Below are positions 7,274-14,779 of a DNA stretch of 33,859 bases, piece after piece. The stretch comes from Microcoleus sp. FACHB-DQ6 (GTDB taxonomy: Bacteria; Cyanobacteriota; Cyanobacteriia; Cyanobacteriales; Microcoleaceae). Each line of letters begins with the position of its first letter. Positions within the stretch are counted from its first letter, which is position 1. The DNA lies in the NCBI GenBank assembly GCA_014695175.1, contig JACJNV010000279.1, positions 1 through 33,859 of the forward strand, given 5' to 3'. The position numbers and the translations under genes are program-made. Below the pieces are notes generated by a model that saw nothing but the letters and a program-made list of their open reading frames with translations, made no database searches and was not told where the DNA came from.

Positions 7274-9961
7274 CTACTTGCAGAGAGTTGAAACTCTTGT
7301 AAAATACTTCGGTTGAGTGGTGAAAAAATCGCAGCTTTGCTTCAGCAATTCTTCTAATCCTTCAACCTGCCTCAGCCAGACAGTGCCGTTGCTTCCAGCT
7401 ACAGCAATTTGCTTTCCGTCTCGACTCCAACTGACACTAACAACATTCTCCTCGAATTCAAATTGAGCAACCTGCCGCCCCGCTAAATTCCACAGCCGTA
7501 CAGTCTTGTCAATTCCCACTGTAGCAAGCCGTTCTCCGTCGGGACTAAAACTAATTGATTTCGCATCAAAATGCAAGGTTTGAAATTCCTTAACTAATTC
7601 TTTTTCTGACAGATTCCACAGCCCAACTTTGCCATTCAATGTTACTGTAGCAAAGCGATACTGGTGTTGAGCAGGAGTGAAACTTAGCCCAATTGCCTGA
7701 ACAGGCAGTGTTTTTTTCAGCTTGCCCGACAAATTCCAAAGTCGCACTGTAGATTTGCCATCTAAAGTCGTTATGAAATCGCCGTTTGGGCTAAAACTTA
7801 CGCTTCTCACTAAGCCGTTGTGACCTGGGAGTTTTAGGCTAGACGATACTAATTGTGGCAGTTTAGACAAATCCCAAATTGCAGCATAGCTGTCTATCCC
7901 TGCCGCCGCTAATAACTTTCCGTCGGGACTAAAACTGATGCTGGTAACAGAGCCTTGAATTCCTTTTAAAGTAGAGATATTTTTACCTGATAAATTCCAT
8001 ATTTTAACAGTGCTGTCCCTTCCGGCGGTCGCTAAAAAATTACCGTTTGGGCTAAAATTTACCATATTAACTGACTGCTGTAAAGCTTTCCATTCAGCAA
8101 TTTTTTGCCCGGAAAAGTTCCACATTCTAACTCGACCGTCTATTCCTGCGGTTGCTAAAATGTGCCTTTTTGGGCTAAAAGTGACGCTGGTAACTGCACC
8201 TTTATGAGCTGACCAATTTATCTTTGTTTGCGGACTTAATGAGGCTTTTAGCTGCTGTGTTTCACTAATTTTATCGAGAATTATTTGTAATGCTAACAGC
8301 GGTCTAGTTGCCGGGTATTGTTCTAGCTTAGGTTTGTTTTCAACCAATGTTTTTAATTTTTTTCCGGAGGCGATCGCCCTCAGTAAAGCTTCTGATAAAG
8401 CCTCGCTATTTTCTGTCTTTTGAGAAACAGCCAACAATAAAGCATCGCTGCCGTTTTGTTCGATTTCAATACTTGCTTGTGCTAGTTTAAACCGCTGGTA
8501 AGCGAGAGTTGAAAAGCCGATCGCCGCCAGTAACGATGCTGCCAGTACCGCAGAACCGATGCCGATCCACTGTTTGGCTTTTTGTTTGGCAGAGTCAGCT
8601 TCACTCCAGGCTTTTTCGGCATCGCACACTGCTTTCTTGGTTTCTAGTGTAGCTGAATGCAGCAGTTGATTTTGGTCGCTCAAAATAACTTTCTGGCTGG
8701 CAGTCAAAAACTGAAAATCTTCGTTTCTCAAACTTTTTCCGGCCGCCCAAACTAATGCTGACTGCAAATCATCCCCTCGCAACAGTTGGGAATCATCTTC
8801 ACAGCTAGAATTTAGCCAGAGTTTGATCGCTTCCGAATAAGGCGAGAGTTTTTCTAATTTTTCTTCAATTACTTCTTTGTTAAATACAGCTTCATAAATA
8901 GGATTAGAAATTGTTAATTTTTCCCCGCGCTTAACGATTAATCCGCTTAATCGCAACTCCATTTGTTCGGCACTACCATCGGGGACAATTTCAGTTTGTT
9001 CTAAAATTTGGTGATACAATCCCAGTCTCCTGACAATGCGCTGGTTTTCTTTGAAAAGCCGATCGCGAATTGTGGACAAATGTTCTGGCACATCTTGAGT
9101 TTCCCAATTTTCCACGATTTTCAAGCGGACTACTTTCTCCACCCACTCTTGGGAATTTTGGACTAATTCGGCATTTTCAAAGAGAAGTTTGCACAGCTTT
9201 TGAGTCAAAAAAGGCTGCCCGCCAGTCCAATACAATACTTCTCTCAAAACTTCCTGAGAGCTGTCTGTCAGCTCTGCCAACCCCGCTGCTAGCGGTTGAG
9301 CTTCTGTTTCGTCAAAACCAGTTAATTCGATCGCCTTGCCAATATTAAAAGGGGTATTGCTGCTGGCATTTTGCTCGCGGCACAAATCCGTCGGCGATGC
9401 TACACCTAAAAGGGCCCAAGTTAGGCGATCGAACTCTGAATTGTTGGCGCGCTTGTTGTAGCACGATCGAATTAAGGCTAAAAAATCGTCGGCGGGAAAA
9501 TCTAGGGCGAGAATGCTGTCGATTTCGTCAATAAAAATGACAATATTGCTGGAAATGTTGGGTAACAGTACGGTTTCGATGAATTCGCTCAATCTTTGAA
9601 CCGGGGTTAAAAAATTGCGATCGCGCCACCAAGTCCGCACGTTGACAATATCGGACAGGTTAAAGTTATTTTCGAGAATGCGTAGCAAACCAGCATACCA
9701 CTGTTCGGGAGTGACGCCGCGGTTGCCAATTTCCGAAATGTCGATCGCAGCACAAGCAATCCCTTCATTTCTCAGCCTCTGAATTGTCCGCACCTGCAAG
9801 CTAGATTTGCCCATTTGCCGGGAATTCAAAACATAGCAAAATTCCCCGGCTTTCAATCCGTTATAAAGGTCGTCGTCGGCTTGCCTCTTGACATAATTCG
9901 GAGCGTTATTTGTCAAACTTCCACCGACTTGATAGTAACTGGGCTTTGTGGTAAAATTCAT
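7274..9961 (-). CDS. AAA_35-type NTPase with transmembrane segment and C-terminal WD40 repeats
   Basis: 895 residues from ATG at 9961. The N-terminal half is an AAA-like (AAA_35) NTPase: GGSL....APNYVKRQAD, Walker A-like RQMGKSSLQV (K52) and Walker B VIFIDEIDSIL. A winged-helix-like region follows, then a hydrophobic segment at about 464-488 (WIGIGSAVLAASLLAAIGF) and, from about 585 to 880, six to seven WD40 blades (repeated ..SVTFSP...LATAG.DG.VR.WN). STAND-like layouts of this kind are common in filamentous cyanobacteria and are thought to act as signalling scaffolds or sensors; the ligand is unknown. A longer reading from TTG at 9997 is possible, but its 12 extra codons lie in a dispersed 51-bp repeat, so I chose the internal ATG. 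The A-x-x-G-K of a classical P-loop is replaced by Q-M-G-K-S, normal for AAA_35. Confidence 0.85.
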   Translation of the reverse strand: MNFTTKPSYYQVGGSLTNNAPNYVKRQADDDLYNGLKAGEFCYVLNSRQMGKSSLQVRTIQRLRNEGIACAAIDISEIGNRGVTPEQWYAGLLRILENNFNLSDIVNVRTWWRDRNFLTPVQRLSEFIETVLLPNISSNIVIFIDEIDSILALDFPADDFLALIRSCYNKRANNSEFDRLTWALLGVASPTDLCREQNASSNTPFNIGKAIELTGFDETEAQPLAAGLAELTDSSQEVLREVLYWTGGQPFLTQKLCKLLFENAELVQNSQEWVEKVVRLKIVENWETQDVPEHLSTIRDRLFKENQRIVRRLGLYHQILEQTEIVPDGSAEQMELRLSGLIVKRGEKLTISNPIYEAVFNKEVIEEKLEKLSPYSEAIKLWLNSSCEDDSQLLRGDDLQSALVWAAGKSLRNEDFQFLTASQKVILSDQNQLLHSATLETKKAVCDAEKAWSEADSAKQKAKQWIGIGSAVLAASLLAAIGFSTLAYQRFKLAQASIEIEQNGSDALLLAVSQKTENSEALSEALLRAIASGKKLKTLVENKPKLEQYPATRPLLALQIILDKISETQQLKASLSPQTKINWSAHKGAVTSVTFSPKRHILATAGIDGRVRMWNFSGQKIAEWKALQQSVNMVNFSPNGNFLATAGRDSTVKIWNLSGKNISTLKGIQGSVTSISFSPDGKLLAAAGIDSYAAIWDLSKLPQLVSSSLKLPGHNGLVRSVSFSPNGDFITTLDGKSTVRLWNLSGKLKKTLPVQAIGLSFTPAQHQYRFATVTLNGKVGLWNLSEKELVKEFQTLHFDAKSISFSPDGERLATVGIDKTVRLWNLAGRQVAQFEFEENVVSVSWSRDGKQIAVAGSNGTVWLRQVEGLEELLKQSCDFFTTQPKYFTRVSTLCK

Positions 9962-9968
9962 ATAAGTT

Positions 9969-10019
9969 ATTCGGCGGTTGAAACCACTACTGCACAAACA
10001 AAATCCGCCTTCGCGGACT
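9969..10019. repeat. 51-bp dispersed repeat, copy 1
   Basis: Matches 16119-16169 in the same orientation at 45 of 51 positions. It ends in an imperfect hairpin (ATCCGCCTTCGCGGACT). It sits just upstream of the WD40 gene's ATG and supplies a spurious upstream TTG. Confidence 0.8.
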
Positions 10020-10078
10020 GAAGAAGTGAGGCGGTATTAAAGCATAATTATGTATAATAAATTGTAGCACAATACAGT

Positions 10079-10846
10079 ATGAAAACTGATTGGACAGGAT
10101 ATAACGACGACAAAGACAAGTTAAGAGCAGAAATTTGGTCTTGGCTGAAGCAGCAAGCCGCATCTATTGGCGATCCGTTTGGCCATATTCCAAACTTTGT
10201 CAGTGCTGAGTTGGCGGCCGAAAGATTGGCAACTTTACCAATATGGCAACAAGCAAAAACGATTAAATGCAATCCAGATTCGCCCCAAATTCCGGTGCGG
10301 ATGCGAGCTTTGCAAGATGGAAAACGCCTGTATATGGCAGTACCGCGATTGACAGACGAGCGCTGTTTTGTAGAGTTAACTGCTGAAGATTTGCAGCGGC
10401 AAAATATATCTATTGCTGAAAGTGCGATCGCCCGCAAAGCACTCGCTTGCGGAAAATTGGTAAGTTTTGAAGAAATGGAGCCGATTGATTTAGTAATAGT
10501 CGGCTGCGTAGCGGCCGGCCCCAACGGTGGAAGAACCGGGAAAGGTGCAGGATTTGCCGATTTGGAATTGGCGATGTTGCAGGAATTCGGGTTAGTACAA
10601 ATCGATACGCCAATTGTGACAACAGTGCATCCTTTGCAAATAGTCGAAGATTCGCGTTTGCCTATGCAGGCTCACGATTGGGCGCTGAATTGGATTGTTA
10701 CTGCTGAGGAGGTAATTGAAACTAATACAAGTTATCCGCGTCCAATTGGGTTAAACTGGGATAGTATACGGCCGGAACAGTTGGAACAAATTCCGATTTT
10801 GCGAAAGTTAAACGAACCGCGAAGGCGCGAAGGACGCGAAGAATGA
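10079..10846 (+). CDS. 5-formyltetrahydrofolate cyclo-ligase-like protein
   Basis: 255 residues. The fold family (COG0212) includes the enzyme that converts 5-formyl-THF to 5,10-methenyl-THF with ATP, and related proteins of less certain function. Visible landmarks: DKDKLRAEIWSWL at the N-terminus, IPNF.SAELAAERLATLP.W, and a core DLVIVGCVAAGPNGGRTGKGAGFADLE-type segment (about 140-165) containing the G-x-G-x-G-K-G-x-G-F-x-D phosphate/folate signature. The length exceeds the classical ~190-residue enzyme, so it may belong to the longer divergent branch. The last 11 residues (NEPRRREGREE) are encoded by a dispersed repeat (10811-10874), so the native C-terminus has probably been extended. The promoter presumably lies in the 117-bp gap to the divergent WD40 gene. 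Confidence 0.75.
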   Translation: MKTDWTGYNDDKDKLRAEIWSWLKQQAASIGDPFGHIPNFVSAELAAERLATLPIWQQAKTIKCNPDSPQIPVRMRALQDGKRLYMAVPRLTDERCFVELTAEDLQRQNISIAESAIARKALACGKLVSFEEMEPIDLVIVGCVAAGPNGGRTGKGAGFADLELAMLQEFGLVQIDTPIVTTVHPLQIVEDSRLPMQAHDWALNWIVTAEEVIETNTSYPRPIGLNWDSIRPEQLEQIPILRKLNEPRRREGREE

Positions 10847-10874
10847 AAGAAAGAAGAGGAAGAAGGTAATTTCA
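10811..10874. repeat. Dispersed GCGAAGG repeat, copy 1 (overlaps a gene end)
   Basis: Shares its left block (AACGAACCGCGAAGGCGCG), the following AGGACGCGAAG and the right block (AGAAGG.AATTTCA-type end) with 11542-11628. This copy lacks about 26 bp present in the second. It encodes the final residues and stop codon of the cyclo-ligase-like gene. Confidence 0.7.
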
Positions 10875-10896
10875 AATAACAATATTATTATTTATC

Positions 10897-11496
10897 TCAA
10901 GGCAAAAGAGAATTCACAGCGATCGCCCCAATTTCTATCCCTTCAATAATAATCGGTATAACAGCCGATCGCCCGAAATCCAACCTTTGACTATAATCTG
11001 GTTGCTCAACTTCAACAAGAGGTTGAGAGTACACCTCAACCAGTCCTTCAACAAGATTCACAATCCAATAAATCGCAATTCCAGCGCGGGCATAAATCCG
11101 TTTTTTTACAGTTCGATCGCGCTGAAGCGTCGTATCTGATACTTCAATAATAAGCGCAATATCTTCAGCACCCGGATGCCGATCGACATACTGTCGCGTA
11201 TCCCCTCGAACCACCACTATATCAGGTTCGGGTTCGCTGTTGGATAGCGTGATCGGTTCTTGAGAATCGACATACCAACCACGGGGTAAAATATTCTCTA
11301 AAGCTGTTCTGACAAGACGAGTTGTGACTCGATGCGATGGATTTTTGGGCATTTTGAAAACCAGCCAACCTTCCAGCAATTCTACAGAGTCATCATCCGT
11401 GAGAATGCCAGCTTGAATTATCGCATGATACTGCTCGATGCTCAAGCGCAAAATCAGATCGTTCGGAATTGCTGCAACGCTTTCGACGGGCGACAT
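10897..11496 (-). CDS. Uma2 family (DUF820) restriction-endonuclease-fold protein
   Basis: 199 residues. Uma2/DUF820 proteins have a PD-(D/E)xK nuclease fold and are greatly expanded in cyanobacteria; their biological role is unsettled. The typical order is present: LSIEQYHAI....G, DDSVELLEGWLV, K-x-P-x-x-P-x-H (50-56), the metal motif EPEPDIVVVRG (D in PDIVV) and the second catalytic strand ALIIEVSDTTL followed by K..YA..GI..YWIVN. The catalytic Asp, Glu and Lys all seem intact. ATG at 11496 starts the conserved N-terminus. It is flanked on both sides by copies of a dispersed repeat. Confidence 0.88.
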   Translation of the reverse strand: MSPVESVAAIPNDLILRLSIEQYHAIIQAGILTDDDSVELLEGWLVFKMPKNPSHRVTTRLVRTALENILPRGWYVDSQEPITLSNSEPEPDIVVVRGDTRQYVDRHPGAEDIALIIEVSDTTLQRDRTVKKRIYARAGIAIYWIVNLVEGLVEVYSQPLVEVEQPDYSQRLDFGRSAVIPIIIEGIEIGAIAVNSLLP

Positions 11497-11541
11497 AACT
11501 GTATAGCCGAGTTGATTATTGTCTTATTTTACCGTTTATTT

Positions 11542-11628
11542 AACGAACCGCGAAGGCGCGTTACGCAGAGCGGCGCGTAAGCGCTAGGACGCGAAGTAAG
11601 AAAGAAGAAGAGGCAGAAGGTAATTTCA
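11542..11628. repeat. Dispersed GCGAAGG repeat, copy 2
   Basis: Second copy of the repeat at 10811-10874, with about 26 extra bases (TTACGCAGAGCGGCGCGTAAGCGCT) between the shared GGCGCG and AGGACGCGAAG. The extra segment is itself GCG-rich and partly palindromic. Lies upstream of Uma2 and just beyond the stop of the 36-residue peptide gene. Confidence 0.7.
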
Positions 11629-11636
11629 TAATATAT

Positions 11637-11747
11637 CTACTTTGTGGTGAACACGCGCCATGCAATGAAAGCTGTAAAGGCTAGATAACCAAACACGGTT
11701 ATCCAGTCTAGCCAATTATCGGATGTTATCAAAAAAATATCGTTCAT
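11637..11747 (-). CDS. Small single-pass membrane peptide (36 aa), function unknown
   Basis: The minus strand reads MNDIFLITSDNWLDWITVFG followed by YLAFTAFIAWRVFTTK. A hydrophobic helix of about 18 residues (17-34) is bracketed by acidic residues (D3, D10, D14) on the N side and basic ones (R31, K36) on the C side, as expected for a one-pass membrane peptide with its C-terminus inside. ATG at 11747 is preceded by CAGGTG about 11 nt upstream, a weak ribosome-binding site. Length and shape resemble small subunits of photosynthetic or respiratory complexes, but I do not recognise it as any known one. The surrounding 11497-11794 gap otherwise holds only the repeat. Confidence 0.45.
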   Translation of the reverse strand: MNDIFLITSDNWLDWITVFGYLAFTAFIAWRVFTTK

Positions 11748-11794
11748 GGGTATCATTCACCTGATTATTACTTACCGCACTTACGCACAAAATT

Positions 11795-13660
11795 TTACAC
11801 GATCGCGCTTAAGTGCGATCGAAAATATTGTCGGTACAGTTCGCACCTCGGCACGCACTCGTTCCCCTGCAATCTCACCAACCCCAAACTGTCCAACTTA
11901 AAAGCCTGCATCGCCTTTAATGGCACCGGACAATCCCCAGTCACAATCTCTCTCATCCCCTGCGCTAACTCAGGATATTCTTCCAAATTCCACAACTGCC
12001 GACGCAAATGGTCGCTGTAAATTCCCGCATCTGCGATCGCAGTTTCTTTTAATTCATCGAGTGTCAAACCTGAGCGCGAAATGTGATATAATGCAACTCG
12101 CACTAAATACGGATGTCCGCCGACAACTGCCATCAATTCCTCAACTTCTGCCTCCGACCAATTCAAGTTGTGCCGCGCTGCTAACTCTTGTACTTGCTGA
12201 TGGTTAAATTCCGGTAAATCAACGGGCAATCCGACGTTGAAAGGCGATTGATTGATGTTCATCGGGATGTAAACTTCGGTGGAGTGAACTACAATTAATC
12301 GCAGTTTTTTCCAGATGTCGCGCCGCTTCGATTCTTCGTGCCACGCCCGCAGCAGTCCTAAAAAGTCTTCGGCAATGTCGGGATATTGAAAAACGCGATC
12401 GATCTCGTCTAATCCTAAAATTAAAGGACTGTCGATTTGCGGTAAAATGTATTTTTCAAAGTAGTCTTTGCAATTGACTTTGCTGCCAAAAATCTCGTCC
12501 CAATAATCGTCTAATTGATTGGGTAAGTGCAACTCGCGGCCGACGTAAGCGCAAAACCATTTTAAGAATTTATCTAAGTTGGCGAATACGGCTTTATCTA
12601 CTAACTGAAAAGTTAGCGGCACGGTGCAATAGCCTTGACGGGCTCCGTGATGCAAAATTCTTGCCATCAAGGAAGTTTTGCCCATTTGTCTCGGTGCTTT
12701 GATTCTAATTAACGCGCTGGGCTGCACAATAGTTTGATAGCAGCGTTCTTCGATGGGCGGGCGTTCTACATAAAATTGAGAAGCGACATCGACTTGTCCT
12801 CCCGGTAATTCAGGTTCGGCGGCGGGTAGAGGTATTTCGTCGCTGCTAATTTCTAATAGCTGTTTTTGTGTTAAATCTTCCGTTTCTTCTATGACGGGTG
12901 CGGGTTGTTCTGCTAGTAAATTCAGAACCTCTTCGATAATAATTGGAGTGTCGGCGCTGGTTTTCCATTCCCTCTGCTTGATGCGGTACAGATAGCCCCG
13001 CAAGTCGTGATTTAGAGGCGCGTTCAGGGGAAAACCGACGCGGATGGGGAGAATTATTGGTTTTCTGTCAGGGCGGGAGTCTTGCAGTTCTTTTGCTTGC
13101 TGAACTTGATATGTTAGTAGTTCGCTTTGGTTTCCCGTTGGCGGCAAAAGTATCAGCAAATAATCGCATTCTTGGAGGAATAAATTAATGCGATCGAACC
13201 AATTATCTCCTAGTCTAATGTTGTTTTCTGCTGTGAAAACTGTATGACCGATCGCGCTTAAGGCTATTTCTAACTGTTTTCCTAACTCGCGATCGGGTTC
13301 GGCGCTGCGATAACTGACAAATACTTTAACAATTCTGCTGCTGGCTGTATCTTCCGCGGCAGGCGAATTGTCCAGCTCGTCTAAATTTTCCGGTTCCTCA
13401 AGTTTAGCCGATCGGTGGTCGCTAGCAGCCAGAGTCATTTCAAAAGCCGCGAACAACTGTCGAATTTTACTCAAATCCGCACCTTCTCTACCCTGCTTAA
13501 TTTTGCTGACTGTATCGGCACCAACGCCAGATTCAGCCTCGATTTCAGTCAGAGTACCTCTAATGTTATTTCGGTCAGACCATTCTTGGAGCGCCTCGTT
13601 AAGTTTCTTTAAGCCAGAGGCAGTGAGAATGCGACCGCGATCGCGTTTTGACTTGAGCAC
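11795..13660 (-). CDS. HTH-TIR-AAA_35 NTPase (NLR/STAND-like)
   Basis: 621 residues in three parts. 11-80 is a helix-turn-helix-like domain typical of cyanobacterial NTPases (LTASGLKKLNEAL...SGVGADTVSKI). 111-235 is a TIR domain: KVFVSYRSAEPD, GHTVFTAENNIRLGDNW, CDYLLILLPP. 290-610 is an AAA_35 ATPase with Walker A-like APRQMGKTSL (K328), Walker B LILGLDEIDRV (D418, E419), and a C-terminal winged-helix-like part (GGHPYLVRVALYHI). TIR domains in such proteins often act as NAD-consuming effectors or as adaptors; architectures like this occur in anti-phage STAND systems. By hand alignment the catalytic-Glu position (S-x-x-x-x-x-E) holds Gln185 (SELLTYQV), so NADase activity is doubtful. No partner gene is adjacent, so it may act alone. 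Confidence 0.85.
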   Translation of the reverse strand: MLKSKRDRGRILTASGLKKLNEALQEWSDRNNIRGTLTEIEAESGVGADTVSKIKQGREGADLSKIRQLFAAFEMTLAASDHRSAKLEEPENLDELDNSPAAEDTASSRIVKVFVSYRSAEPDRELGKQLEIALSAIGHTVFTAENNIRLGDNWFDRINLFLQECDYLLILLPPTGNQSELLTYQVQQAKELQDSRPDRKPIILPIRVGFPLNAPLNHDLRGYLYRIKQREWKTSADTPIIIEEVLNLLAEQPAPVIEETEDLTQKQLLEISSDEIPLPAAEPELPGGQVDVASQFYVERPPIEERCYQTIVQPSALIRIKAPRQMGKTSLMARILHHGARQGYCTVPLTFQLVDKAVFANLDKFLKWFCAYVGRELHLPNQLDDYWDEIFGSKVNCKDYFEKYILPQIDSPLILGLDEIDRVFQYPDIAEDFLGLLRAWHEESKRRDIWKKLRLIVVHSTEVYIPMNINQSPFNVGLPVDLPEFNHQQVQELAARHNLNWSEAEVEELMAVVGGHPYLVRVALYHISRSGLTLDELKETAIADAGIYSDHLRRQLWNLEEYPELAQGMREIVTGDCPVPLKAMQAFKLDSLGLVRLQGNECVPRCELYRQYFRSHLSAIV

Positions 13661-13936
13661 TTCGCTTGCAGTGAAAGGGGAACGAATCTAGAAATTTTAA
13701 CGCCTTAAGTTCCTATTTTGGGGGATTTTAAGGGAGATAGTCCGCGAGGCGGAATTTAAGAAATTTTACGGTCAGAGGTTTTTTGGGCGATCGACTCCTC
13801 AAACTCTGTCCTGATAACGGCTTCAACAGTTGAATATATTTGACGAGAAAAAGTTTTTCTTAACTCCCCAATCTCCGCCGCTAATCACCGCTTAACTTTT
13901 TAGAGTAGATACACCAAGCAAAAAAGGAGCAGCCAA

Positions 13937-14110
13937 ATGAGCAAAATCTTACACAGACTGGCAATGGCCGCTTTGGGAACCGCCGCCATCTTCACAATTA
14001 ATACACTTAATAATTTAACAGAAGCATCAGCCGCTGGTAAATTTGACCAACCAGAAATTTATCAAAACACAATTTTTCCACTTGGTGTACCGGGTCAGTT
14101 GCATAAATAG
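13937..14110 (+). CDS. Small secreted protein (57 aa), function unknown
   Basis: ATG at 13937 follows a strong Shine-Dalgarno (AAAAAGGAG, 7-nt spacer). The product begins MSKILHRLAMAALGTAAIFT, has a hydrophobic core, and reaches a plausible cleavage site after TEASA; the mature peptide would be about 25 residues (AGKFDQPEIYQNTIFPLGVP...). Its stop is 44 nt before the next gene, which has its own ribosome-binding site, so the two may be cotranscribed. I do not recognise the mature peptide; the strong initiation signal and signal peptide are the case for a real gene. Confidence 0.6.
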   Translation: MSKILHRLAMAALGTAAIFTINTLNNLTEASAAGKFDQPEIYQNTIFPLGVPGQLHK

Positions 14111-14154
14111 GGCAATTCATTGATTGATTGATTTAATTGAATTAAGGAGAAATT

Positions 14155-14487
14155 ATGAAGTCTACACTGTGTTCACCACAACCTATAGCTACCAAATCTG
14201 ACTCCGTTGACGCTGAGGCGATCGATGCCTGCACTGCGCTTGCATGGATGGAATTGGTAGCATTAGATGCTAGCGCTCTCACGGGGGATGATTGGCTGGC
14301 TTTGTGCGATGATATAGATAGCGGGGAAATCTACCGCTGCTGGTTTTTGTGGCGCGATCGCGAAGTTAGCGGTAATTGGGAAGCTTACGATCCTTTGAGC
14401 GAACGCCGATTCGTTGCGAAAGGAAAAGTGTTTTTAAAAGCCGCGATCGACTCGCTCGAAGATGCTAGAAATCGGGAAGTCGCCTAA
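14155..14487 (+). CDS. Acidic conserved hypothetical protein (110 aa)
   Basis: 110 residues starting after a good ribosome-binding site (TTAAGGAGAAATT then ATG). The middle is rich in Asp/Glu and Trp (AIDACTALAWMELVALDA, DDWLALCDDIDSGEIYRCWFL), suggesting a small soluble globular domain. No signal peptide, membrane segment or catalytic motif is visible. It follows the 57-residue secreted peptide closely. I do not recognise the family and propose no function. Confidence 0.7.
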   Translation: MKSTLCSPQPIATKSDSVDAEAIDACTALAWMELVALDASALTGDDWLALCDDIDSGEIYRCWFLWRDREVSGNWEAYDPLSERRFVAKGKVFLKAAIDSLEDARNREVA

Positions 14488-14516
14488 CTTTAATTCATCT
14501 CAGGCTAATAAAATTT

Positions 14517-14657
14517 TTGCCTGCACAACAAGAATTCTGCCAAGAGAATCCACGACTGTACACGCTTTCGTCCGCCTGGGCGAGACTGGAAGAAAAAGGG
14601 GTAATAGAAGCGGATTTGAGATCGGTCCCGGAAACCGACTATTCTCAAAGAAAATAA
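14517..14657 (+). CDS. Possible small or remnant protein (about 46 aa)
   Basis: A frame of normal protein composition (FCQENPRLYTLSSAWARLEE, then KGVIEADLRSVPETDYSQRK and a stop) runs through 14517-14657. The only plausible start is TTG at 14517, without a ribosome-binding site. It lies 27 nt downstream of the 110-residue gene in another frame. It may be a short gene or a remnant; chance cannot be excluded. Confidence 0.3.
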   Translation: MPAQQEFCQENPRLYTLSSAWARLEEKGVIEADLRSVPETDYSQRK

Positions 14658-14779
14658 AAAAAATTACGGCTGCAGGCAAAAGTTGACTGTATGATGCTAT
14701 GTGCTTCGTCTCGAAAGCGGTTGATAAGGTTTTTTCAGCCGCTTTCTCGTTGCAGCCGTTAAATTCTTCCTCTTCACAC

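Noticed and set aside
9962-9997. Upstream TTG start of the AAA_35-WD40 protein
   Set aside because: The 12 extra codons fall in the 51-bp dispersed repeat; the internal ATG at 9961 starts the family-typical N-terminus.
14699-14779. Upstream start of the AMIN/beta-lactamase gene
   Set aside because: It would place 27 residues before a clear signal peptide; ATG 14780 fits better.
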